A DNA stretch of 33,237 nucleotides. Source: Polyangiaceae bacterium. Its GTDB lineage: Bacteria > Myxococcota_A > Polyangia > Polyangiales > Polyangiaceae. Both the position numbers and the translations under genes were made by a program. This document shows positions 1 through 8,138 of this stretch, piece by piece. The notes under the pieces are model-generated. The model was not told where the DNA came from, ran no database searches, and saw nothing but the letters and a program-made list of their open reading frames with translations. Each line of letters begins with the position of its first letter. Position 1 is the stretch's first letter. The stretch lies in the NCBI GenBank assembly GCA_025937785.1, contig JAICQQ010000081.1:1-33237 (forward strand), given 5' to 3'.

Positions 1-325
1 CGTCGGCGACCCGCTGAAGGATTACGGGAAACCGTCGGGCCACGCGCGCTGCGCGGCCACGCCGGAAGGCGGCGTCCTCACTCATGCGCAATTCGTACAC
101 ACAATAGTTATAGAGGCTGGAACATGCCCGAAGGCGATGGATACCGCGCGCCTCCACCTCCGCGAGATGAGCCAGCAGGTCAGCGAGCAGCTGGTTGGAT
201 CGCCCTACCAGGCGCCGCGTGCTCGTCAGCAGGTCGGCATCGGACACCTGATCCAAACGGTAGCCCGCCTCGTCGCTGACGGATCCGCCCACGCTAGACT
301 TCGAGTGAGTGTTTGGTGTGTTCAT
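1..325 (-). CDS. HNH-endonuclease-type protein, N-terminal part only (runs off left edge)
   Basis: An open frame starts at ATG 325-323 and stays open to base 1, giving 108 codons with no stop. The translation contains NQLLADLLAHLAEVEARGIH, then SSLYNYCVYELRMSEDAAF, then RAARVARRFPVILQRVAD. This helical region (a 'LLAHLAEV..R' stretch, then 'S.Y.YC..ELRMSEDAA..R..AAR.ARRFP') is what I know from the N-terminal half of a large family of HNH endonucleases that is abundant in myxobacterial genomes. In that family the HNH motif lies downstream, which here would be outside the window. No strong Shine-Dalgarno is visible before the ATG. The gene is cut by the window edge, so intactness cannot be judged. 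Family assignment is from memory of the conserved N-terminal motif; nuclease activity is inference. Confidence 0.72.
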   Translation of the reverse strand, partial: MNTPNTHSKSSVGGSVSDEAGYRLDQVSDADLLTSTRRLVGRSNQLLADLLAHLAEVEARGIHRLRACSSLYNYCVYELRMSEDAAFRRGRAARVARRFPVILQRVAD

Positions 326-730
326 CCCGGCAGCATACACCCACGATTTTCGAGGCTCCTGGAGCCACGCTCGCGCCGGAACGGCACCCAGAACGGTTTC
401 GCGTGACGCGAATCCTGTGAAAGCGCGCGGGTACACCCGTCATACGCGAGCAATGAGGTGTTCTTGGTGCAAGCGTCGAGAACCCAGCCAGCTGCTAACA
501 AAAAGATGTCAATGCAAAAATGCAAAAAGAGTTGCGTCGCGCGCTCATGGTGACGCTCACAAGCTTAGCCCGAATGGCCGATCCTCATTGTCTGCACATT
601 GAGCCCCGCGTTCCCGAACGCCTATCCCAGCGGCGTGCCGTCGGGCAGCGCCCCTCTCTCCGGCTCCAGAATGTTCGTAAGCCGACGCAGACCACCGTGA
701 CGGACGCGCGGTGATTCGTATCTGGGCCGC
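326..730. other. Intergenic stretch with no recognisable gene
   Basis: About 400 bases upstream of the partial HNH-type gene. Short open frames on both strands show no recognisable motif, no good ribosome-binding site and no family resemblance. A small perfect dyad (GGCTCC-T-GGAGCC) lies near 353-365, and an A-rich patch with two copies of AATGCAAAAA sits at about 512-529. The region probably holds the promoter of the minus-strand gene, but I cannot place it. Confidence 0.5.
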
Positions 731-775
731 TCCAGGGAATTGCTGCCCAGGGAATTACTGCCCAGGGGATTACTC
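731..775. repeat. Three tandem copies of a 15-bp unit
   Basis: The unit CCCAGGGAATTACTG is repeated head to tail at 731-745, 746-760 and 761-775 with one to three changes per copy. It sits just downstream (minus-strand sense) of the domain V-like hairpin at 791-823. The arms CCCC/GGGG of the repeat can also fold into a hairpin. It is not inside a convincing gene. Confidence 0.7.
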
Positions 776-790
776 CCCCGGGGCTCCCGC

Positions 791-824
<34 letters not shown>

Positions 825-862
825 TTCGAGCAACGGCTTCGCGACGCGTTGTAGATGGAGTG

Positions 863-967
863 GACGCTGGGCATCTGCCTCGCCAGTTCTGCTATCCGTT
901 CGATTTCATGACGGAGTGGACGCGACGCTGGGCATCTGCCTCACCGGTTCTGCTATCCGTTCGATTT
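863..967. repeat. Direct repeat of about 44 bp, two copies 61 bp apart
   Basis: Bases 863-906 (from GACGCTGGGCATCTGCCT to GTTCGATTT) recur at 924-967 with only two substitutions. The 17 bases between them include a partial third echo (GGAGTGGACGC). Read on the minus strand, the second copy is part of the RT-like N-terminus, so the duplication seems to have arisen inside the intron relic. Confidence 0.8.
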
Positions 968-1004
968 TCGTTGAGACAGTTTTCGGACTCGGTTTTCCGG
1001 GCAT
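906..1004 (-). pseudogene. Probable start of a group II intron reverse transcriptase (relic)
   Basis: From ATG 1004-1002 the minus strand reads MPGKPSPKTVSTK, then IERIAEPVRQMPSVAS, and stops at 906. 'VSTK..RIAE.ARQMP' is the typical opening of group II intron-encoded reverse transcriptases, which normally continue into 'LTTL.H.ID' and the RT palm domain. Here the frame stops within 32 codons, and a domain V-like hairpin follows less than 100 bases later, so the whole RT and maturase body is missing. A TGAGGGAACG stretch just before the ATG could be the old ribosome-binding site. The match is short, so this rests on motif memory plus the neighbouring hairpin. Confidence 0.38.
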
Positions 1005-1013
1005 CGTTCCCTC

Positions 1014-1331
1014 AAACAGTTCCTGAGAATCGTCGCCACCGGCACGAAGGCATGGCTCTTCTTCGGCTCCGACGACCATGCGGAGACCGCCGCCAACCTC
1101 TACTCCCTCATCGCCAGCTGCAAGCTGCACGGGATCGATCCCCAGCACTACCTCGCTGAGGTGATTCGCATCATGCCCTACTGGCCGCGAGACCGTTTCC
1201 TCGAACTCGCTCCTGCGTACTGGGCGCAAACTCGAGCTTACCTCGATCCGACCGAACTCGAGGCGGAGCTGGGTTTCGTCACCGTGCCTCCGGCCCTTGC
1301 TTGCGCGCCCGAGCAATCGGCCGCGAGCTGA
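1014..1331 (+). pseudogene. IS66-family transposase, C-terminal relic
   Basis: The frame ending at TGA 1329-1331 reads LRIVATGTKAWLFFGSDDHA, then NLYSLIASCKLHGIDPQHYL, then VIRIMPYWPRDRFLELAPAY, and about 30 more residues. These are the diagnostic C-terminal blocks of IS66 TnpC transposases (K.WLFFGSD.HA; LIASCKLH..DP..YL; LPYWPRDR.LELAPKYW). About 105 residues remain of a protein normally around 500 long. The DDE catalytic core is absent: the frame upstream of about 1014 has no IS66 similarity and meets a stop at 972-974. No terminal inverted repeats or target duplications are visible. It is a dead fragment, adjacent to the intron relic on the other strand. Confidence 0.82.
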
Positions 1332-1598
1332 ATTCGAACGTTCAGTCACCCTCCGACTTATCGCGTCACCACGCCTATCCTTCAAGAACGGGCTCGACGC
1401 TCCGGATACCCAGGTCGCCCCGGTTCCACGCAAGACTCGCTCTCGGCTGGTGGCCAATCCTTTGCCGACGGGTTTATTCCCCGCTCGGGCTCCAGCTAGA
1501 AGTTTCCGTCAGCGTCTGCATGACTGCCTCATCTCTATGCTTTGCCTGGCGCAATACTAAAGCGCTCATTCAGCGTGCTCGCAGGGCCGTCTCGCGTG
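1332..1598. other. Non-coding remnant region after the IS66 fragment
   Basis: No convincing protein can be read here. The minus strand contains a run of short GAGCG/GTGACG/GAGGGTGACTGAACG-like stretches that resemble the structured 5' part of bacterial group II introns, which would fit the RT-like start and domain V-like hairpin further left. I cannot fold it reliably by eye, so this stays a suggestion. Confidence 0.3.
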
Positions 1599-1720
1599 GC
1601 CGAGGTCGAGGGCTGTCCTCGAAGGGCCGAGGTCGAGGGTCGCGGGCCGTCCTCGCTAGGGTCGGGTCGAGGGTCGAGGGCCGTCCTCGCGGGGGACGAC
1701 GTCGAGGGCCCGTCCTCGAG
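1599..1720. repeat. Degenerate GC-rich tandem repeat (GGTCGAGGGCCGTCCTCG-like unit)
   Basis: Four or five imperfect copies of a unit of roughly 18-40 bases built from GGTCGAGGG plus CGTCCTCG occur in about 120 bases. GAGGTCGAGGG occurs at about 1602 and 1630, and GTCCTCG recurs four times. Low-complexity frames across it (Arg/Gly/Pro-rich) are artefacts. From 1721 to 1866, up to the metalloprotease stop, I see nothing further. Confidence 0.7.
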
Positions 1721-1866
1721 CGCTCGGCGGCCGTGTTACATGGGGCACAGGGCGACGCGGAGGCTGGGCTCGCTGGCGCGGCGAGCAGCGGATGGGTGCC
1801 GAGGCGTTAGGGGCCGCGGAGCGGCCCCAAGGCATGATCTGGCTGAGGAAAGGCGGGCGGCCGCGC

Positions 1867-4800
1867 TTATTCGGGCTGGGGGCCGTAGCCGACCATGTCG
1901 TTGATCTGGACGGCCATGTCGAGGAGGCCGACATAGTTGCGCAGCGTGTTGATGGCGGTCTCTTCGTACTCGGCTTTGAGGACGGCGTGACCTTCTTCGT
2001 CGACCTTGAGCACGGGGGCGCCGTAGCTGTCGAACATGGGGTTGCCTTCTTCGTCGACCTCGACCTCGTAGGCCTCCATCAGCATACGATTGGCGCGTTC
2101 CAGCATGCGCGACGCGATGCCTTCGTCGACCATGCGGCCGTCGATCTCTTCCAGGCCGTAGGTGCGTGCGATGTAGGTGAAGCCGCTGTCGGGGTTGTAG
2201 AAGCGGATTTGCTGGTCATCGGGGATATTCAGCTGCGATTGGAAGCCGTCCACGTAGATGCGGAGCTTGTTCGAAAGGCTCAGATCGGTGTTGAGGCGCG
2301 AGAAGACGTGACCCCAGACCAGGGCGCCGAGCTGCTGCCGATAGCTCACGTTGGGGAAGAGCAGGCTCGACTCGTCGGCTGACGGACGCGCGGGGATCTC
2401 GTCGTTCAGGTTCATGATCTGGACTTCGGGAGTGCGCACGCCGCGCTCGACGTAGGGCGCGATCGACTCCCAGTCACGCGAGAGCAGGCCGCCCAGCAGA
2501 CGGTCGACGGCGCGCCCCATGTCAGCGCGGAAGTTGATGTTCATGTTGCGTCCGTCGAGGTAATTCGAGCGCGAGACGAAGAAGAACACGCTGCGGCCGT
2601 CGACCAGGGTGCGCAGAGCGTCGACCTTCTCCGAGCCGAAGCCGATCCACCCCAGCCAGTTCTGGTAGTCCCACGAACCGCCCCCGCCGGGCCCGCTGGC
2701 GAACGCCGGATCGATGAAGCGGCCGGTGGAAGCGTCGATGCTGAACTCGGCGTCGGCGCCAGCCACCATCTCGCCGGAATCTTCGTCGAACTCCTCGCCG
2801 TCGGGATCGAAGAGATCGCGGGTCGGATCGGACTGTCGGAAGTTGTCGGCTTTGCGGTACTCACCGATCTGCGGCATCAAGAGCGCGCGCGCGATGGCGT
2901 CGAACATCTCGGTCTCTGCCATCAGGTAGGGGCGCCAGTCGTCGTCGTCTTCGGAGGCTCTGACGAAGGTCTCTTCGCCCTGTCCGCGCAGGAACGAGTT
3001 GGTGATGGCGATGCTCCAGTGGTAGCCACGCAGGCGCTCGAAGAACGCACCCGCCGTCCTCGCAGGCACATCGGCGTAGAACCAATCGCGACGGCCGCGG
3101 CGGAAGTAGTTGAAGATGTAGCTGTAATCGAACTTGCGGATGGTCTCCATCGTCAGTTCGTAAATGTCGGCGCCCGCGTCGGTCGAGTTGGCGTGCGGGT
3201 ACGAGTTGGTGCTGACACCCCAGCGGTAGGGCCAGCGGTAGTTGCCGGCGCCAGGCAGGTCTGGCTTGACCTGGGCGCGCGGAGCGCTGAGCCCGATGTA
3301 CTGCCCGCCCATCGTCGGGTCATTGGTGAAGTCGTCCCAGGCTGCGTAGTCCTTGGGCGGGGGAGCGCACACCTTGCCGTGGACGATGCGCCACTCGGCG
3401 GCCGCTTTCTCTTCGCCGCTCGCGTCTCGGCAGCGGTCGCCGTCGTACAGCTTCATGTCGCGCGCGGCGGACGTGTAGTGCTGGGTAGTGAGCGAACCGT
3501 TCTTCACCACCAACTGATCGTCGATCAGTTGGGAGTACAACCTGCCGACGAATGCGAACTGCTCCTCCTGCGATAGGCCATCGTTCGCCTCGGGATCGAA
3601 GGTCTGCAACACGCGGCCATAGAGGGCGTTCATCGTGTGCAAGTCGAACTGGCCCAAGCCGACCGTCTCGAAGAAGCGTTCGTTCTGGTACTCCATGGTG
3701 GAGGTGTGGGCGAAGTAGTTGATGCCCGGGCGCGGCTCTTCGACGCGGGCGTCTGCGCCGCGACCCACCACCTTGCGACCCATTTCGTCGTCGGTTTCGG
3801 GATCGAGGTAACGCGGCCCCATGCAGGAATCGGCGCCTGAATCGAAGACGTCGCCGCTGCGCGGTTCGCCCTCGCACGAGCCCATCGCTGCGCCTTCTTG
3901 CGTGCGGAGCTGCCAGTACTGCGGGTTGTAGTTGGTCGAGTCGAACGACGAGGCAAACTGGTGCAGCATGCCGAGCGCATGGCCCATTTCGTGGAGCTGA
4001 ATGCCCTTGTAGGTATCCTTCCACAGGTCGTCGTAGATCAGCTCGGCGCGCTTCTTGGTGAGGAAGCCGCTCTGGTGCGCTCTGTCGGGGAACATTTCGG
4101 TGAGCCGTTCGTCGGAGTACTTCCGCTTGAAGTATTCGGCTACGCCCTGCGTATCCTGGTTACCGATGTTGGCGACTTCCGAGTCCGTGAAGCAGATGCC
4201 GCGCGCCTGGTAGCCGAGGTCCGCCATGTCCCGATGCTTGCGTGCGTTGAACGAGTCCGCCCCGCGCAGCGGGGACGCCAGCTCGAGAATGTCGTCCGTG
4301 ACCTGAGTGTTGCCGGTCGAGGCGATGGCACCGAGGTCCCACATCGCGGCGCGATCGATCAGCTGCGCTTCCGGCAGACTGTCCCTGAGCTTGCCCGCCA
4401 CCGCTTCGAACTCGAGGTCTTGCTGCGAGACGCCGCCGATCTGCGCCAGCATCTCGGCCTTTTGCCGCAAAATGGCCGAGCGTGCGCTCTCGCCGTCCTG
4501 GCGATCGATGTCGTAGGCACCGATGTTGTCGAGAGCCGCTCGGGAGTCGATCGATTGGATACGCTTCTCGATCTCTTCCTTGGTGTAGGTCTTAGGAGCG
4601 CGGCCTTCCCGTAGCGTCTTTTGGTAGAGGTAGGCGGGGACGCCGCTGGTGATGTCGTCGACGTCGAGCTCGCCGTTGGCGACCATGATCAGGTCGCGCA
4701 CCATGGCGGCGGAGAACGTCGCCGAGCGACCCATGGTGGTGGCCGAAGCACCGATGATGCGGCCCGTGAGCGGGTCGGCGTTCCAGTTGGCAATGCCACC

Positions 4801-6432
4801 CCAGGGGGCTTGCGAGGAGTAGGGCCAGTAGAAGAGGAAGTTGTGGCGCAGGTCACCGACACGGGCGGAGTAGCCGACCTCGCCGCAGAGCTCCGGATCG
4901 TAGCTGCGCACGGGGTTGTGGCAGGCCACGAGCACGTCATCCATCTTCTTGACGCGTTCGATACCCCAGCCACCGAAGCTCACCATGTCGGTCTTTCCGC
5001 TCTCGAAGAACTCGGCGTTGCAGTCACTGCGTGAGCCGCCGGTGCGACGGCATTCGACCTCGCGCGCCTTCGCCACGGAGTGCTCGAGCAGCTGATTCCA
5101 CGAGTAGACCAGGTCTTCCGTCGCTCCCCGCGCCACGAAATCGCCCGAATCGTCGACCTCGTCCGTCAGCGCATCCGGCGTCTCCTTGTTCATCCAGAAG
5201 CCGATGGGCTGAACTTCGCGATCGCGGTAGGGGATCGTGCAGCGGTTGGCGGCGCTGCACTGAGAGCCTTCGCTGCCGTCGTAGCCGGTGGAGTCGTTCT
5301 CGCACTGATCGTCGGTACCGTTCGCGTCCGAGTCGCGACGGGACTCGTAGTTGCAGGCGATGCTGCAGGACCCGCTGGGGAGGCACACGCCCCGGTCGCA
5401 GTCGCTGTTCTTGGAGCACGAGCCCGCCGTCAAATGGCTCTGCCGCCAGATGTTGTGGTGATGCATCAGCTTGTGAAAGCCTGCGTCCGTGTAGGCGTAC
5501 TGCGGGTCCCACTCGACGCGTGGTGGGGTCACGATGCCGACCGTGCCGGAGTCGCCGAGACCGCCGGGGTTGCCGATGATGTCGAGCGTGGCGAGCGTGT
5601 TCTCGAAGGGTTCGAAGTCTTCGTCGGGATCGACGTTCGCCACCTTCCAGTACGACGAGCGAATGACGGCCTCTTGCGGATCGCAGTTCTCGGTGGCGCT
5701 CCCGGTGTAGAGACTGGCTAGCCAGCACATCGGAACGGGAGATCCGGAGCCGTCGATGATCTGCTCCGGCTCGACCCAGAACTTGCTGGTGACGTCGAAG
5801 TAACCCTCGTCGGGAACGAAGTGGGGCGCGTCGGGGTGCGCCGCGTCGTTCACGTAATACGCGAGCGGGGTGATCTCCAGGTTGCCCAGCGCCTTGCCCG
5901 CGAACATGTCGTACCAGAGCGGGGTTTCGACTACGTTGATGGACCAGTCGACCCGCATGAACTTGCGCTCGTACCAGGGTCGATCGCTGGTGTTCTCGCT
6001 GACGACGTTGAGCTCTTCCCCAGTGCTCGGGTTGTACTCGCGGCGGATGTCGAAATGACTCGCGATCGGATAGGCGGCGACCAACGTCCCGTCGGGGTGC
6101 CCCTTGTCCCCTTTGTCGTCGGCGCCCGGGTTCTGGGCGTAGGAACGCCGCGCCAACAGCAGGCTCTCGGTGATCTCCCAGCGAATGCGATCCACACCGC
6201 TCCAGCTACCGATACCGATCAGCGATTGAGACTCCGAGGCGTCGACGACGAAGTTTCTCCAGTAAAACTGCGGGTCGTCGTCGGGGTTGCCGATCTCACC
6301 GACGAAGAAGTCCTTGGCCAAGGCGTCCGCCTGCACGCGGTTGATGGGCTCGCGCTCTTCGGCGCAGCCCACCAAGGTGAGCGCGAGCATCGAGAAGCCG
6401 GCTGTCAGCTGGCGCGCGATTCTGAAACTCAT
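1867..6432 (-). CDS. Large zinc-metalloprotease lipoprotein (HEXXHXXGXXH)
   Basis: A 1521-residue protein. I place the start at ATG 6432-6430, preceded by GACGAGGAG at good spacing; the open frame extends 59 codons further upstream, but that part lacks signal-peptide character. The N-terminus is a lipoprotein signal: Arg-containing n-region, hydrophobic stretch and lipobox LVGC at about residues 23-26. The zinc motif HEMGHALGMLH is at residues 814-824, with Glu815 as predicted general base. A Met-turn-like TSTMEYQ lies at about 910-916, so this is a metzincin-type fold, closest in style to the large bacterial 'zinc-dependent metalloprotease' families (DUF5117/DUF4953-like HEVGH..GLRHNF). A Cys-rich insert at about residues 337-385 includes CSKNSDCDRGVC and DSDANGTDDQC, which look like calcium- or disulphide-stabilised modules. 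It is probably outer-membrane or surface anchored and degrades extracellular protein; the substrate is unknown. It is transcribed alone. Confidence 0.85.
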   Translation of the reverse strand: MSFRIARQLTAGFSMLALTLVGCAEEREPINRVQADALAKDFFVGEIGNPDDDPQFYWRNFVVDASESQSLIGIGSWSGVDRIRWEITESLLLARRSYAQNPGADDKGDKGHPDGTLVAAYPIASHFDIRREYNPSTGEELNVVSENTSDRPWYERKFMRVDWSINVVETPLWYDMFAGKALGNLEITPLAYYVNDAAHPDAPHFVPDEGYFDVTSKFWVEPEQIIDGSGSPVPMCWLASLYTGSATENCDPQEAVIRSSYWKVANVDPDEDFEPFENTLATLDIIGNPGGLGDSGTVGIVTPPRVEWDPQYAYTDAGFHKLMHHHNIWRQSHLTAGSCSKNSDCDRGVCLPSGSCSIACNYESRRDSDANGTDDQCENDSTGYDGSEGSQCSAANRCTIPYRDREVQPIGFWMNKETPDALTDEVDDSGDFVARGATEDLVYSWNQLLEHSVAKAREVECRRTGGSRSDCNAEFFESGKTDMVSFGGWGIERVKKMDDVLVACHNPVRSYDPELCGEVGYSARVGDLRHNFLFYWPYSSQAPWGGIANWNADPLTGRIIGASATTMGRSATFSAAMVRDLIMVANGELDVDDITSGVPAYLYQKTLREGRAPKTYTKEEIEKRIQSIDSRAALDNIGAYDIDRQDGESARSAILRQKAEMLAQIGGVSQQDLEFEAVAGKLRDSLPEAQLIDRAAMWDLGAIASTGNTQVTDDILELASPLRGADSFNARKHRDMADLGYQARGICFTDSEVANIGNQDTQGVAEYFKRKYSDERLTEMFPDRAHQSGFLTKKRAELIYDDLWKDTYKGIQLHEMGHALGMLHQFASSFDSTNYNPQYWQLRTQEGAAMGSCEGEPRSGDVFDSGADSCMGPRYLDPETDDEMGRKVVGRGADARVEEPRPGINYFAHTSTMEYQNERFFETVGLGQFDLHTMNALYGRVLQTFDPEANDGLSQEEQFAFVGRLYSQLIDDQLVVKNGSLTTQHYTSAARDMKLYDGDRCRDASGEEKAAAEWRIVHGKVCAPPPKDYAAWDDFTNDPTMGGQYIGLSAPRAQVKPDLPGAGNYRWPYRWGVSTNSYPHANSTDAGADIYELTMETIRKFDYSYIFNYFRRGRRDWFYADVPARTAGAFFERLRGYHWSIAITNSFLRGQGEETFVRASEDDDDWRPYLMAETEMFDAIARALLMPQIGEYRKADNFRQSDPTRDLFDPDGEEFDEDSGEMVAGADAEFSIDASTGRFIDPAFASGPGGGGSWDYQNWLGWIGFGSEKVDALRTLVDGRSVFFFVSRSNYLDGRNMNINFRADMGRAVDRLLGGLLSRDWESIAPYVERGVRTPEVQIMNLNDEIPARPSADESSLLFPNVSYRQQLGALVWGHVFSRLNTDLSLSNKLRIYVDGFQSQLNIPDDQQIRFYNPDSGFTYIARTYGLEEIDGRMVDEGIASRMLERANRMLMEAYEVEVDEEGNPMFDSYGAPVLKVDEEGHAVLKAEYEETAINTLRNYVGLLDMAVQINDMVGYGPQPE

Positions 6433-6812
6433 CGGGAGTACTCCTCGTCCTTGGTCCGCGAGTGGGAGGCTTGCGGCCTGTCGAAGCTTGACAAGAAACA
6501 AGTCCAACTGCTTGTGCGAATCTTCGCACTGCGGGGCGAATCCAAGAACAGCTCTTTCGAGAGCATGAGCAAAAATTCGCCATGGGCGAAAAATCTGTCC
6601 TGAATACATGGGAGGGAAAGGTCAGAGCCTTCGCGGGATGCCCTCGCACGAGGATTTGTTTCTGGATGTGCCGCTTTTTCCTACTCGTACGCGCCGGTTT
6701 TCTTGCCCTCGCTGGGCGTGGGTTTGCAGAAACTGTCGTGACTGCGACGGCTGCGCACATCGGCGATCGCTCACGGATGAGTCGCCCGAAATGCCTGCCG
6801 CGGCGGCTGAAC
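6433..6812. other. Intergenic region upstream of the metalloprotease
   Basis: About 380 bases separate the hisD stop from the metalloprotease start, both genes on the minus strand. The ribosome-binding site of the metalloprotease (GAGGAG) is at about 6440-6445. No RNA gene, terminator with a T-run or credible small gene is visible. The in-frame extension of the metalloprotease to 6609 is judged non-coding because the lipoprotein signal starts at 6432. Confidence 0.5.
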
Positions 6813-8138
6813 CTAAGGTTTCGTGCGGACTTCGACAGCGCGCGCGTGCGCTTCGAGTCCTTCAGCGCGCGCGAACGTGGCGATGTCGTCGCTCTGCAGG
6901 CGCAACGCCTCGGGCGTGTACTCGATGAGCGAGCTGCGGGACACGAAGTCGTAGACGCCGAGCGGCGCCGCATAGCGCGCAGCGCCGCCCGTCGGGAGCA
7001 CGTGGGAGGGGCCGGCCATGTAATCTCCAGCGGCTTCTGGCGTGCTGCCGCCGATGAAGAGCGCTCCGGCGCGCAGGATGCGTGCGGCGAGCTCGCGAGC
7101 GCGCGCGGTCTGTACGGAGACGTGTTCTGCCGCCAGCACGTTGGCAATTTGCACCAGGCGCGCTTCGCTCTCGACCACCAGCGCCACCCCGTTGTTTTCG
7201 ACGGAGGCGATGGCGACCTGCCGGCGTGGCCGACCGTGGCTGTCGAGCTCGGGCAGCGCTGCGAGCTGCCGTTCGACCTCCTGGGTCACCGCTGCCGCCA
7301 AAGCGCGGTCGGTGGTGAGCAGCAGCGGGTAAGCGTCCTCGTCGTGCTCCGCCTGGCTCAACAGATCGGCGGCGACGTGTGTGGAGTCGGCGTTGGCGTC
7401 GGCGATCACCAGGATCTCGCTGGGGCCGGCGATACTGTCGATGTCGACCTCGCCGAAGACCAGGCGCTTCGCTGCGGCGACGTAGAGGTTGCCTGGACCG
7501 ACGATCTTGTCGACCTGCGGCACGGTTTGTGTGCCGTAAGCCATCGCCCCGACGGCCTGAGCGCCGCCCGCGTCGACCAACGCACGAACGCCGGCGAGGT
7601 GACAGGCCGCACGCACTTCGTCGCTGGTGTCAGGCGAGGCTAGGTAGATTTCCGCCACGCCTGCCACCTTCGCGATCACGGCAGACATCAGCACGCTCGA
7701 CGGATAACAGGCCTTGCCGCCCGGCGCATAGATGCCGACACGCGCCAGAGGCGTCACGCGGCTCGCCAGCGTCACCCCGCCCGCTTCGTAGCTGAACGTG
7801 CGCAGTTGCTCGGCCTGGCGTTCGTGATAGTCGGCGATACGACGCTGCGACTGCTCGAGCGCGCGCCGCAGCTTCGGATCGATCCGTGCCAGCGCTTCGG
7901 CGCCGCCGTAGTCCTCGACGAACACAGCGTCGACCTGGCGTTTCTCGAAGCGTTGGACGAAGCGTCGCACCGCTGGGTCGCCCTCGGCCTTGATCGCCTC
8001 GAGGATCTCGCGCACGGCGGGTTCCACCCGCGAAAGATCGGCTTCTCCGCGCCGCGCGAGACGCCTGAGAACGGCTTCGAACTCTGGCGTCCCTTCCACG
8101 GCGGTGGCAATGCTGCCCCGCGGTCGTGTCACGTCCAA
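6813..8138 (-). CDS. hisD: Histidinol dehydrogenase
   Basis: Catalyses the last two steps of histidine synthesis, L-histidinol to L-histidinal to L-histidine, with NAD+ and zinc, in the cytoplasm. The 441 residues match the usual length. Visible hallmarks are YAPGGKACYPSSVLM (137-151), the signature IVGPGNLYVAAAKRLVFGEV (212-231), IAGPSE (236-241), the zinc ligands in SQAEHDEDA (Gln262, His265), and the catalytic Glu-His pair in AAEHVSVQ (Glu338/His339). The start is TTG 8138-8136, overlapping the stop of the upstream SUKH gene by 10 bases, so translation is likely coupled; an in-frame GTG a few codons in is an alternative. No other his genes lie nearby, so hisD is uncoupled from a histidine operon here. 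Function is secure. Confidence 0.96.
   Translation of the reverse strand: MDVTRPRGSIATAVEGTPEFEAVLRRLARRGEADLSRVEPAVREILEAIKAEGDPAVRRFVQRFEKRQVDAVFVEDYGGAEALARIDPKLRRALEQSQRRIADYHERQAEQLRTFSYEAGGVTLASRVTPLARVGIYAPGGKACYPSSVLMSAVIAKVAGVAEIYLASPDTSDEVRAACHLAGVRALVDAGGAQAVGAMAYGTQTVPQVDKIVGPGNLYVAAAKRLVFGEVDIDSIAGPSEILVIADANADSTHVAADLLSQAEHDEDAYPLLLTTDRALAAAVTQEVERQLAALPELDSHGRPRRQVAIASVENNGVALVVESEARLVQIANVLAAEHVSVQTARARELAARILRAGALFIGGSTPEAAGDYMAGPSHVLPTGGAARYAAPLGVYDFVSRSSLIEYTPEALRLQSDDIATFARAEGLEAHARAVEVRTKP

Noticed and set aside
906..1457. Long minus-strand frame (183 codons) across the IS66 relic
   Set aside because: Most of it is antisense to the clear IS66 C-terminus. Only its last 32 codons resemble anything (an RT start).
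1599..1720. Possible CRISPR array
   Set aside because: Repeats are irregular in length and spacing, very GC-rich, and there are no unique spacers or cas genes.
1301..1904. Plus-strand frames over the GC-rich repeat (120-196 codons)
   Set aside because: Arg/Gly/Ser-rich low-complexity translation of a tandem repeat; no domain, and part is antisense to the metalloprotease end.
3898..4614. Long plus-strand frames opposite the metalloprotease (several over 180 codons)
   Set aside because: These are antisense shadows caused by high GC3; none has a family motif, whereas the minus strand carries the zinc site there.
6433..6609. N-terminal extension of the metalloprotease to an ATG at 6609
   Set aside because: The lipoprotein signal and good ribosome-binding site place the start at 6432; the extension has no signal or domain character.
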